64,000 nucleotides of DNA from an uncultured Acidimicrobiaceae bacterium. GTDB lineage: Bacteria; Actinomycetota; Acidimicrobiia; Acidimicrobiales; SZUA-35. This document shows positions 36,114 through 44,077 of this stretch, in pieces; position 1 is the stretch's first letter; each line of letters opens with the position of its first letter. The notes beneath the pieces were generated by a model that saw only the letters and a list, made by a program, of their open reading frames with translations, was not told the DNA's origin and searched no databases. A program made the translations under genes and the position numbers. The DNA lies in NCBI GenBank assembly GCA_947259095.1, contig CAMYLA010000015.1:62001-126000 (forward strand), read 5' to 3'.

Positions 36114-37340
36114 ATGATCACGTCGTTGGTCGCTGAGTACGCCGGAGACCGATCGGTCAGCCGAACCGGTCCGCCGGTCGGGAGAGCTTTTGTCGCTTTC
36201 ACCGCGGTCATCGTCGGCCTGCTCGTCCTGGCCGGGACCGAACTGGCCGGTGGCGTCGCCGTGACGATCGGCACGTCGTCCCAATTCGGCCTGGTGGCCA
36301 CCACCACCTTCGCCATCGCCGCCGTCCTGGCCACCTACCGGGCGGTGGCGATCCGGAACTGGTGGGTCGGGGCCAGCGCTGCAGTGCTCATCGGGCCGGG
36401 TGCAGGCTGGTCCTGGTCGACCTTCGTGGCCGACGGGGCGAGCTCCCCAACCACCACCTCCCTGGCGATCTTGTCGGCCGGCGTCCTTGCCGTTGTTCTC
36501 CTCACCAAGGGCCTGCGACTGGCCCACTGGCTCGAGGTGTTCGGTGGTCTCGGGTCGTGCGGGTTGATGCTGGCGGCGGTCTTGGTCCGGCTCGACCCAT
36601 CGGCCACCGGCGCCACCTCCCCCGCCCTCCTGGCCGCGGTGGCCGGCATGATCTGCCTCTACGGCTTGTTGGTCGATCTCGAACTGGCGGAACATCGTTC
36701 GCTTCTGGAACTGATCGAATCCCGCAAACGAATAGAACTGGAGGTGTCGCAGGTCGAGGACCTGCTGCACGACCTGCGGGGCGGCCTCCTGGCCATCGAG
36801 GCGGCCATCGGCTCCTTCGATGGTGAACTGGCGGCACCACTGCGAGCGGAGGCGGCCAGACTGCGCCGCCTCACCGTCACCGGGGCCCGAACCGTCACCG
36901 AGTTCGATCTGGTCGAGCGGGTGGAGAACCTCGTTGCGGCACGCCGGGCGGCCGGCGTTCGAATCCGGCTCCGGGCCCCGGCCGAGGCCGCCGCCCTCGG
37001 CGAGGAGTCGGAGGTGTTGGCCATCGTCGACAACCTCCTCTCGAATGCCGAGCGCCATGGCGGGCCCGATCCGATCCTGGTGGAGATCGTTGACGGCGAC
37101 AGGGCCGACGGGGCCACCCGGCTCTCGGTGTGCAATCGAGGTGAGCTCCCGGCCGGCGACCCCGACGCCGTCTTCGGTCGGGGCGTCACCACCCATCCCG
37201 ATGGTCAGGGATTGGGCTTGGCCCGAGCCCGCATGTTGGCCGATGTGAACGGGGCCGAACTGCGGGTGGGGCCTGCAGAAGCCGGGCACACCACCTTCGT
37301 CCTCAGCCTGAGATCCCGGCCCTCGGTGGCGGTGGCCTGA
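36114..37340 (+). CDS. Sensor histidine kinase beside the Tad locus
   Basis: A 408-residue kinase: about six membrane helices in the first 200 residues with no large external sensor domain, then a DHp-like helix with VEDLLHDLRGGLLAIEAAIG (His in HDLRGG) and an ATPase domain with NLLSNAERHG, HPDGQGLGLARARML. The H-box is of the HDL type rather than HELRTP, and the ATPase motifs are abbreviated but present. The next gene is a LuxR-type regulator sharing one base (TGATG), then a prepilin peptidase. It probably controls pilus expression, starting next to flp. Confidence 0.82.
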   Translation: MITSLVAEYAGDRSVSRTGPPVGRAFVAFTAVIVGLLVLAGTELAGGVAVTIGTSSQFGLVATTTFAIAAVLATYRAVAIRNWWVGASAAVLIGPGAGWSWSTFVADGASSPTTTSLAILSAGVLAVVLLTKGLRLAHWLEVFGGLGSCGLMLAAVLVRLDPSATGATSPALLAAVAGMICLYGLLVDLELAEHRSLLELIESRKRIELEVSQVEDLLHDLRGGLLAIEAAIGSFDGELAAPLRAEAARLRRLTVTGARTVTEFDLVERVENLVAARRAAGVRIRLRAPAEAAALGEESEVLAIVDNLLSNAERHGGPDPILVEIVDGDRADGATRLSVCNRGELPAGDPDAVFGRGVTTHPDGQGLGLARARMLADVNGAELRVGPAEAGHTTFVLSLRSRPSVAVA

Positions 37341-38005
37341 TGGAGCTCCGGCGGATCACCATCATCGACGACCATCCCCTCCTGGCCAAGGCGTTACGAG
37401 CCGACCTGGAGCGGGGCGGGGCGGCGGTCGAGCAGCTCGACCCGACGGTCGGTGCCGAGCAGCTGTTGGACACGATCGTTTGCTCGAGGCCGGACTGCGC
37501 AGTGGTGGACCTCGGCCTCCCGTTTCCCGGCGGTGGGGCCGCGCTCATCGCCCCCCTGGCCGACAGCCGGATCCGGGTCGTCGTCTTGACCGGCGAGACC
37601 GAGCGCCGGCTCCTGGCCCGATCATCGGTGGCCGGTGCCGAGGCCGTGCTCTCGAAGGCCGAGCCGCTTTCCGACATCGTGGAGACGATCCTCCAGGTGG
37701 CCTGCGGCCAATCGGTCCGGGCCGCCCAGCGGGCCGAGCTGGCCGCGGAGTTGCACCGGTTGATGGCCGAGCAGGATGAGCGGCAGGCCCCGTTCGCAAC
37801 ACTGTCGCCCCGGGAGCGGGAGGTCCTGGCCGGTTTGATGGACGGCCAGGCGCCGGCCGCATTGGCCGAGCGGAACTACGTCTCGGTTGCCACCATCCGA
37901 TCCCAGATCAAGAGCGTGCTCGGCAAACTCGGTGTGAGCTCGCAACTCCAGGCCGTCGCCATGGCCCACCGCAGCCAGTGGATCCCGAACGAGCACCAGC
38001 CGTGA
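37340..38005 (+). CDS. LuxR-type response regulator
   Basis: A 221-residue regulator: receiver domain with IIDDHP (residues 8-13) and phospho-Asp in CAVVDLGLPFPGGG, then a C-terminal HTH of the NarL/LuxR type (LSPREREVLAGLMDGQAPAALAERNYVSVATIRSQIKSVLGKLGVSS). It overlaps the sensor kinase stop by one base and the prepilin peptidase start by four, so all three are one operon. The likely targets are the flp/tad promoters. Confidence 0.88.
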   Translation: MELRRITIIDDHPLLAKALRADLERGGAAVEQLDPTVGAEQLLDTIVCSRPDCAVVDLGLPFPGGGAALIAPLADSRIRVVVLTGETERRLLARSSVAGAEAVLSKAEPLSDIVETILQVACGQSVRAAQRAELAAELHRLMAEQDERQAPFATLSPREREVLAGLMDGQAPAALAERNYVSVATIRSQIKSVLGKLGVSSQLQAVAMAHRSQWIPNEHQP

Positions 38006-38607
38006 ACCGATCAACCCGGGAGGCCGAACTCACCATCGGCCCGGCTCCGGCCACGGCTGCAGCCCCCGACCACACCGGCCATCGCGGCCACAGGATGGTC
38101 CGGGTCGCCATCGGTGCGGTCACCGTGGCTGCGGCGGTGGCCGTGGCCGCCAACCACCGGGCCGATCCGGTCACGGCCGCTCTGCTCTCGGTCACGGTGC
38201 TGTGGTACGGGGTGCTGTCTGCCATCGACATCGCCCAGCAGCGGCTGCCAAACCGGATCACCCTGCCGCTGGCCGGCGCTGCCGCGTTGGCCGTCCTGCT
38301 CGACGGTCTGGCCACCGCCGACCTCGGGCCCACCCTCGCAGCCTGGGCGACCGGGCTCGGTTTCGCCGGCACCTTCGTGGTTCTGCGGTTCGGGATGGGT
38401 GACGCCAAACTGGCGCTGACCGTCGGTATGGTCGCCGGCTGGCTGGGTCGGGATGCGGTCATGGCCACCGCCTACGCCGGTGCCGTCTCGGGGGCGGTGG
38501 TGGCGCTGATCCTGATCGTCATCCATCGCCGTCGCGATGTCAGGTTCGCCTTCGGGCCGTTTCTGGCCATCGGTTCGGTGGCCGGCATGCTGGTCGGCGT
38601 GCCCTGA
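38002..38607 (+). CDS. A24-type prepilin peptidase (TadV/CpaA-like)
   Basis: A 201-residue membrane protease. The two catalytic Asp motifs of aspartyl prepilin peptidases are visible: SAIDIAQQRLPNRIT and VVLRFGMGDAKLALT (GxGD). About five helices follow a polar N-terminal 30 residues. GTG 38002 overlaps the regulator stop. It should cleave the Flp and TadE leaders, completing the pilus set. Confidence 0.85.
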   Translation: MNRSTREAELTIGPAPATAAAPDHTGHRGHRMVRVAIGAVTVAAAVAVAANHRADPVTAALLSVTVLWYGVLSAIDIAQQRLPNRITLPLAGAAALAVLLDGLATADLGPTLAAWATGLGFAGTFVVLRFGMGDAKLALTVGMVAGWLGRDAVMATAYAGAVSGAVVALILIVIHRRRDVRFAFGPFLAIGSVAGMLVGVP

Positions 38608-38688
38608 TCGAGGTCGCCGGAGCTGCGCAAGCGCACCGGCCGGCGATCGAGGCCGACCGCAACGTTCGGTTGTCGATATTGCCGAGGG

Positions 38689-39903
38689 TCAGATCGTGGG
38701 ACGGCTCGGGAAGGTGACCGGGAGGTAGCGGGGGCCGCGGACCTGGCCGCCGGCCCACGTGACCGCGTCCGGCTGCTCGCAGCCGAACTCGGGGATCTGC
38801 CGCAGGAACTCCTCGATCGCCACCTGCATCTCCATCCTGGCCAGGTTGGAGCCGAGGCAGCGGTGGATGCCGACCCCGAACGCCACATGGCGATTGACGG
38901 CTCGGTCGATGACGATCTCCTCGGGATTCTCGAACACCTCGGGATCGCGGTTGGCGGCCGGGAACGACAGCAGCACCCGCTCCCCCTTGCTGACCGGGCA
39001 GCCGGCAATCTCGGTGTCGTTCCTGGCAAGGCGAGCCATGGTCACCGGGGAGTAGGCCCGGAGGAACTCCTCGATCGCCACCGGCAACAGTTCCGGCTCA
39101 TCGACCAGACGCCGGCGATCCTCGGGATGGGTGGCCAGATGCCACAGTGCAGAGCCGATCGAACTCCAGGTGGTGTCGATCCCGGCCACCAGCATGAGCG
39201 AGAGGTTGGCCCGGACGACGTGCATCGGCACCGGGCCGCCGTCGAGCTCGGCGCCGAGCAGGAACGAGATCAGGTCGTCGCCCCGCTCGGTCTTGCGTCG
39301 CTCGATCTCGGCGTCGAAGAAGTCCTGGATGATGACCCGGTACTTCTCCCGGACCTCGGGATCCTGGAGGCCGAGTTCGAGCACACCCTGGACCCATTCG
39401 GTGAACTGATCCGACATGTCGGGATCGATCCCGAGAATCTCGGCGATGACCCGGGGCGGGATCTGGCGGGCATAGTCACCGGCGGCATCCACCTCACCGT
39501 CTTCGATGAACCCGCCGATCAGCCGCCGACACAGCTCGCTCGTGGACTCCCGAAAGCGCTCGACCACCTTGGGCGAGAAGAACGGCAACATGAGTCGTCG
39601 CTCGGGGCTGTGGTCTGGCGGGTCGGAGGAGATGACCGACCGGAGCCGGTTACCCTGCTCGTCGTAGGCGGCGGGGATGGGGGCCACGCTGACCTCGAGC
39701 GACGTGAAGTTCTCGACGTCGTGGGCCACCGCGGTCACCGTGTCGAACGTGCTCGGCATGTACGAGCCGCCCCACCGGTCGGTGTGGGCCACCGGGCACG
39801 TCGGCCGCAGGTCTTTCCAGATCGGATACGGATCGTTGACGAACGCGCCATCGAAGATGTCGTAGTCGCTCGCCCAGTCGTCCACCGGTTCGGTCGTGGC
39901 CAT
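38689..39903 (-). CDS. Cytochrome P450
   Basis: A 404-residue soluble P450. The I-helix has LMLVAGIDTTWSS, the K-helix ExxR is EEFLR in VAIEEFLRAYSPV, and the heme loop is HVAFGVGIHRCLGSNLARME with the thiolate Cys349. Length and motifs fit bacterial class I P450s that need ferredoxin; no ferredoxin or reductase is adjacent. The nearby aldo-keto reductase is divergent. The substrate is unknown. Confidence 0.95.
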   Translation of the reverse strand: MATTEPVDDWASDYDIFDGAFVNDPYPIWKDLRPTCPVAHTDRWGGSYMPSTFDTVTAVAHDVENFTSLEVSVAPIPAAYDEQGNRLRSVISSDPPDHSPERRLMLPFFSPKVVERFRESTSELCRRLIGGFIEDGEVDAAGDYARQIPPRVIAEILGIDPDMSDQFTEWVQGVLELGLQDPEVREKYRVIIQDFFDAEIERRKTERGDDLISFLLGAELDGGPVPMHVVRANLSLMLVAGIDTTWSSIGSALWHLATHPEDRRRLVDEPELLPVAIEEFLRAYSPVTMARLARNDTEIAGCPVSKGERVLLSFPAANRDPEVFENPEEIVIDRAVNRHVAFGVGIHRCLGSNLARMEMQVAIEEFLRQIPEFGCEQPDAVTWAGGQVRGPRYLPVTFPSRPTI

Positions 39904-40020
39904 CGGAAACCCCCTGCTCTGACTTCCTTTACAGCGTAGATCAACGGCCGGCCGCGCACGTTTTCGACGACCTCGCCGCCTGGCGGGGTACGGCTCGGAG
40001 CCGTGGGGTAGGTTGCCGAC

Positions 40021-40956
40021 ATGGAGCTACGATCACTCGGTCAACTGCAGGTGTCCGTCGTCGGACTCGGCTGCAACAACTTCGGCATGACCATCGACGC
40101 CGATCAGACCCAAAAGGTGGTCGACGCGGCCGTCGACGCCGGCATCAACTACTTCGATACGGCCGAGAGCTACGGCAAGGGCCGGTCGGAGGAGTTCCTC
40201 GGTCAGGCCTTGGGTTCGCGGCGCAGCGAGGTGTTGATCGCCAGCAAGTGGGGTCACACGGTGTCGCTTGCCGATGGCGAGCGGGGCGGCGATCCGGCCC
40301 AGATCAGAAAACGGCTCGACGACAGCCTGCGTCGCCTCGGCACCGACTACATCGACCACTACCAACTGCACCGTCCCGATCCCGACACCCCGCCGGAAGA
40401 AACCCTGGGCTGCCTGGCCGAGCTCCGTGAGGAGGGCAAGATCCGGGAGATCGGCTGCACCCACTTCAGCGCCGCCGATCTGACGGCGTCCCACGCCGCC
40501 GCCGTCGAGCATGATCTGACCCCCTACCCGTCGGTCCAGAACTACTACAGCCTGCTGACCCGGAACCCCGAGAACGACGGCGTGTTCGAGACCTGCGAGG
40601 AGCTCGGGACCGTCTTCGTGCCCTACTTCCCGCTGGAATCGGGGCTGCTGACGGGCAAGTACCGGGCCGGGGAGCGCCGACCGGAGGACTCCCGGCTGGT
40701 GAAATGGGGTGACCGGGCCGATGCCTTCATCGACGATGACAAGCTGGCCGTCGTCGAGCGTCTCATCGCCTGGTCCGACGGTCGGGGACGCAGCCTGCTC
40801 GAGCTGGCACTGAGCTGGCACACCTCCCATCCGCTGGTGGCCTCGGTGATCGCCGGGGCCACCAAGCCGTCGCAAATCGAGGCCAACGTCAACGCTGCGG
40901 GGTGGGCGCTCACGGCCGAAGATCGGGCCGAGGTCGACGCCGTGATCGCCGGCTGA
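40021..40956 (+). CDS. Aldo-keto reductase
   Basis: A 311-residue (alpha/beta)8 reductase. The catalytic Asp and Tyr are in YFDTAESYGKGRSEEFLG, Lys in LIASKWGHT and His in DYIDHYQLHRPD; the C-terminal NADP site includes LALSWHTSHPLVASVIAGATKPSQIEANV. ATG 40021 lies downstream of GGGGTAGG. It reduces a carbonyl to an alcohol with NADPH; substrate is unknown. A hairpin follows the stop by two bases. Confidence 0.9.
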   Translation: MELRSLGQLQVSVVGLGCNNFGMTIDADQTQKVVDAAVDAGINYFDTAESYGKGRSEEFLGQALGSRRSEVLIASKWGHTVSLADGERGGDPAQIRKRLDDSLRRLGTDYIDHYQLHRPDPDTPPEETLGCLAELREEGKIREIGCTHFSAADLTASHAAAVEHDLTPYPSVQNYYSLLTRNPENDGVFETCEELGTVFVPYFPLESGLLTGKYRAGERRPEDSRLVKWGDRADAFIDDDKLAVVERLIAWSDGRGRSLLELALSWHTSHPLVASVIAGATKPSQIEANVNAAGWALTAEDRAEVDAVIAG

Positions 40957-40958
40957 AC

Positions 40959-40984
40959 CCGGAGCGCCGCCTCGGCGCTTCCGG
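40959..40984 (+). terminator. Hairpin after the aldo-keto reductase
   Basis: CCGGA-GCGCCG and CGGCGC-TTCCGG pair over eleven bases with one bulged base around a three-base loop, just after the stop codon at 40956. No T-run follows, which is common in GC-rich actinobacteria. Confidence 0.5.
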
Positions 40985-41122
40985 AATCCACGCCAAGCCG
41001 CTCATCAGCCCCGGCAACTCGGATTCGAGCGTGGCTCCTTCGATGCGGTACTCCTGCTGGGACCGCTCTACCACCCCATCGACCGAAACCACCGCGTCCG
41101 AGCACTACAGGAGGCCCGCAGA

Positions 41123-41281
41123 GTGGCAGGACCGTCGGGATTGGTGGTTGCCGCGGTCATCTCCCACTTCGCTTCGACCTACGACGGCCTCGATCGGGGT
41201 TTCCTGCTCGTCATCGGGCGGACCACCGGTCGCCGGCCCGGCCCTGGAACCCATCCGATGGCATGGGTCCGTGTTCGCTGA
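41123..41281 (+). CDS. Doubtful small ORF (52 aa)
   Basis: CAGGAGG lies eight bases before GTG 41123, and the frame runs 52 codons: AGPSGLVVAAVISHFASTYDGLDRG, then LLVIGRTTGRRPGPG. The hydrophobic start and TTGRRPG segment vaguely recall flavin/deazaflavin nitroreductase fragments, but nothing is decisive. It lies alone between the aldo-keto reductase and the signalling operon, so it may be a degraded piece. Confidence 0.35.
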   Translation: MAGPSGLVVAAVISHFASTYDGLDRGFLLVIGRTTGRRPGPGTHPMAWVRVR

Positions 41282-41450
41282 CGCCTGCTTTTTGCGGGAG
41301 CCGAGATCCACCGGATAGGCCGAATACCAACCCCGCCCCGGAGTTCTGGCCCATCACCACCATGGATCGAAAGACCAAACCCCGGGTCCAGGCGATGCCG
41401 GGTTGTCTGGCTCCTCAAGGGTTGCTCGGGCTGTGCCGATGGTGAGGCCT

Positions 41451-43664
41451 ATGAACGCTTCGTCCCCAGTGGCCTCCGGCTCGGCCGAGGTCCTGGTTGT
41501 CGACGATGACTGCGACATGGTCGCGTTGATGAGTCGGATCGTCGAGAGGGTGGGGCACCGCTGTGTTACCGCCGGCTCTGGCGAGGCGGCGCTCGAGCAG
41601 TTGTCCAGCGCCCGCTTTGATCTGTTGGTCACCGATATCAACATGGAAGGTCTTTCCGGGTTGGACCTGCTGGAGGCTGCGCGCCGCGTCGACCCGGACT
41701 TGGCCGTCATGGTGGTTTCCGGCGTCGACGATCCGGGTACGGCTGAAACGGCCTTGGCAGGTGGCGCGTTCGGCTACGTCGTGAAGCCATTCGATGTCAC
41801 AGAACTTCAGATCGCAATATCCAATGCGCTCCGCAGGCGAGAGCTGGAGGTCGAACTACACCGACATCTCCACGATCTCGAGGGTCAGGTCGATCGCCGC
41901 ACAGCACAGCTCAGCGTGGCCACCCACCAAGCGCAGGTGCAGGAACAGCGGTTTCGCTCTCTTGCCCAGGCCAGCCCTCTCGGCATCGTGTACGCCGACC
42001 GGGACGGTGTGCTCGACTACTGCAATTCAAGTGCCGAGGTCCTCCTCGGCCGCGGCCGAGACCAGCTCGTAGGGCGCAGCTGGCTCGACGACCTCGATTC
42101 CACGAATCGGTCTCAGCTCGAGGCGGCCATTCGGGAGGCTGCGTCTGGTGTCCCCGATGCGGCCTGTGAATATGAGCTGCGACGCCCTGATGGCTCGACC
42201 GTTTGGGTGCAAAGTCGGGTTGCTCCGGTGCTCAACGACGAGCACCTTGGTACCGGTGTGGTCGTGTTGTTCGAAGACATCGGCAGCCGCAAACGTCTGG
42301 AGCATCAGCTTCGCTACCAGGCAAGCCACGATCATCTGACCCGGCTCCCCAACCGGCGGGAGTTCCGCCTGCAGTTGTCGAATCGACTGCTGTCTCTTGG
42401 CGAGGATGAGGTTCTCGGGGTGTTGTTGGTTGATCTCGATCAGTTCAAACTGGTCAACGACACCTACGGCCACGAGGCCGGCGATCAGTTGATCGTGACC
42501 GTCGCCGAGCGGTTGGTGGAGTGTGTCCCGCCCGGTGCCCTCGTCGCCCGGCTCGGGGGAGATGAGTATGTCGTTGCGCTGTGCGAACAGGACCGTGACC
42601 TGGTCGTCGCCGTAGCGCAATCGGTTCGTGAAACGCTGCGGCAACCTGTTCGGGTCATGGGCGTCGAGCTGTCGTTGAGTGCGAGTGTGGGTATCGGGAC
42701 CACGGCTGATTCCCAAACGCCCGTTGGCGGCCTGCTTCGCAGCGCGGACATCGCCATGCATCATGCGAAAAACCGCCGGGATGTTGTCGAAGTGTTCGAC
42801 AACTCGATGGCCAAAGATGTTGCCCGTCGACTTGCGTTGACGACCGAGCTGCGGCGAGCTGTTGACGACGAGCTGCTTTCGGTTCACTATCAACCGATCG
42901 TTGACACGGTGACGCAACGACTCGTCGGTCTCGAAGCGCTCGCCCGCTGGACACATCACGAATGGGGCCAGGTCGCGCCGAATGAGTTCATCCCGATCGC
43001 GGAATCGATCGGGCTTGTCCACGAGATCGACCGCCAGATGCTTACTGCCGCAGTCGCTCAGCTGGCTCGGTGGCGGGCTGAGGGTCGGATCCACCCTGAC
43101 GTCTTCATGAGCGTCAATCTGTCGGCCTCCCAGCTGGCGAATTCAGCCTTGCCGGACCTCGTCAACAACGTGTTGCAGCAGGCGGGCGTCGCTGGGTCCT
43201 CGCTTTGCATCGAGGTCACGGAGAGCACGCTCATCAGCGACATCGATCGGGCTGTGCCGATCATGCGGCGCTTGCGTGAGCTAGGGATCCGAATTGCCGT
43301 CGATGACTTCGGGACCGGTCACTCTGCGCTCAGCTACCTCGGGCAGCTTCCGCTGGACGTGTTGAAAATCGACGGCTCGTTCATCGCTGCGATCGGTTCG
43401 GGCGGTGTCGATGTTGCCGAGGCGATCGTCGATTTGGCTCATCGATTCGACCTCGACGTCATCGCTGAAGGCGTTGAAGAGCCACATCAACTCAGCCGAC
43501 TCCGCGCCCTTGGCTGCGACATGGTCCAAGGATTTCTCACCGGCCGTCCTGCCGCGGCCGACAGTGCCGCGCCCACTGCTCAACCCGAGATGGAAACCGC
43601 CGTCGACAGCCACGACGGCCACGCTCCTCTCACACGACCAACCATGAACGAGGTTCCAGCGTGA
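41451..43664 (+). CDS. REC-PAS-GGDEF-EAL cyclic-di-GMP turnover protein
   Basis: A 737-residue protein with four domains in order: receiver (VLVVDDDCDMVALM, phospho-Asp in LLVTDINMEG, Lys in VVKPFD), PAS (about 180-290), GGDEF with DQFKLVNDTYGHEAGDQL and ARLGGDEYVVAL, and EAL with LEALARWTHHEWG, CIEVTES, AVDDFGTGHSALSYLG, LKIDGSF and GVEEPHQ. The GGDEF loop reads GGDEY and no RxxD inhibitory site precedes it. The EAL residues look intact, so it may both make and degrade c-di-GMP. It overlaps the next gene (GTGA). The start may be 41439 instead. Third-base usage looks less GC-biased than in neighbours. Confidence 0.88.
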   Translation: MNASSPVASGSAEVLVVDDDCDMVALMSRIVERVGHRCVTAGSGEAALEQLSSARFDLLVTDINMEGLSGLDLLEAARRVDPDLAVMVVSGVDDPGTAETALAGGAFGYVVKPFDVTELQIAISNALRRRELEVELHRHLHDLEGQVDRRTAQLSVATHQAQVQEQRFRSLAQASPLGIVYADRDGVLDYCNSSAEVLLGRGRDQLVGRSWLDDLDSTNRSQLEAAIREAASGVPDAACEYELRRPDGSTVWVQSRVAPVLNDEHLGTGVVVLFEDIGSRKRLEHQLRYQASHDHLTRLPNRREFRLQLSNRLLSLGEDEVLGVLLVDLDQFKLVNDTYGHEAGDQLIVTVAERLVECVPPGALVARLGGDEYVVALCEQDRDLVVAVAQSVRETLRQPVRVMGVELSLSASVGIGTTADSQTPVGGLLRSADIAMHHAKNRRDVVEVFDNSMAKDVARRLALTTELRRAVDDELLSVHYQPIVDTVTQRLVGLEALARWTHHEWGQVAPNEFIPIAESIGLVHEIDRQMLTAAVAQLARWRAEGRIHPDVFMSVNLSASQLANSALPDLVNNVLQQAGVAGSSLCIEVTESTLISDIDRAVPIMRRLRELGIRIAVDDFGTGHSALSYLGQLPLDVLKIDGSFIAAIGSGGVDVAEAIVDLAHRFDLDVIAEGVEEPHQLSRLRALGCDMVQGFLTGRPAAADSAAPTAQPEMETAVDSHDGHAPLTRPTMNEVPA

Positions 43665-44077
43665 CTCAGTCACTCCCCACGGTGATGATCGTCGATGACG
43701 ACGTGCCGCTGCGCACGGCCTTCGCACGCGCCATCGAGCGAGTCGGCTACGACGTCGTCACCGCTACCGGATCACCCGAGGTGCTCGACCTGATCGTCGA
43801 TCACCGCCCCGGACTGCTCCTGCTCGACAATCACATGCCGGAAGCGACGGGGATCGAGCTGATCAGAGCGATCCGACACCGGTGGTCTGCCGATGAGCTG
43901 CCCATCGTGTTGATCTCGGGGTCCAGTATTCAAGGCGAGATCGACGAGGCCATGGCGTCCGGGGCAAATGACTTCAGGCGCAAGCCGGTCGACCTCGGTG
44001 ACCTGATCGCAACGGTACGGGCGGCCCTTGGATCGTCCGGCCCGCTCCAACCAGCAGCAGAGGGACACCACTCATGA
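43661..44077 (+). CDS. Stand-alone receiver-domain protein
   Basis: A 138-residue protein consisting of one receiver domain: MIVDDDVPLRTAFARAI, LLLLDNHMPEATG (phospho-Asp), LISGSS and FRRKPVDLGDL (Lys). No output domain is present, so it may pass phosphate between the CHASE4 kinase downstream and the REC domain of the c-di-GMP protein upstream, or compete with it. It overlaps both neighbours by four bases. Confidence 0.88.
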   Translation: MTQSLPTVMIVDDDVPLRTAFARAIERVGYDVVTATGSPEVLDLIVDHRPGLLLLDNHMPEATGIELIRAIRHRWSADELPIVLISGSSIQGEIDEAMASGANDFRRKPVDLGDLIATVRAALGSSGPLQPAAEGHHS

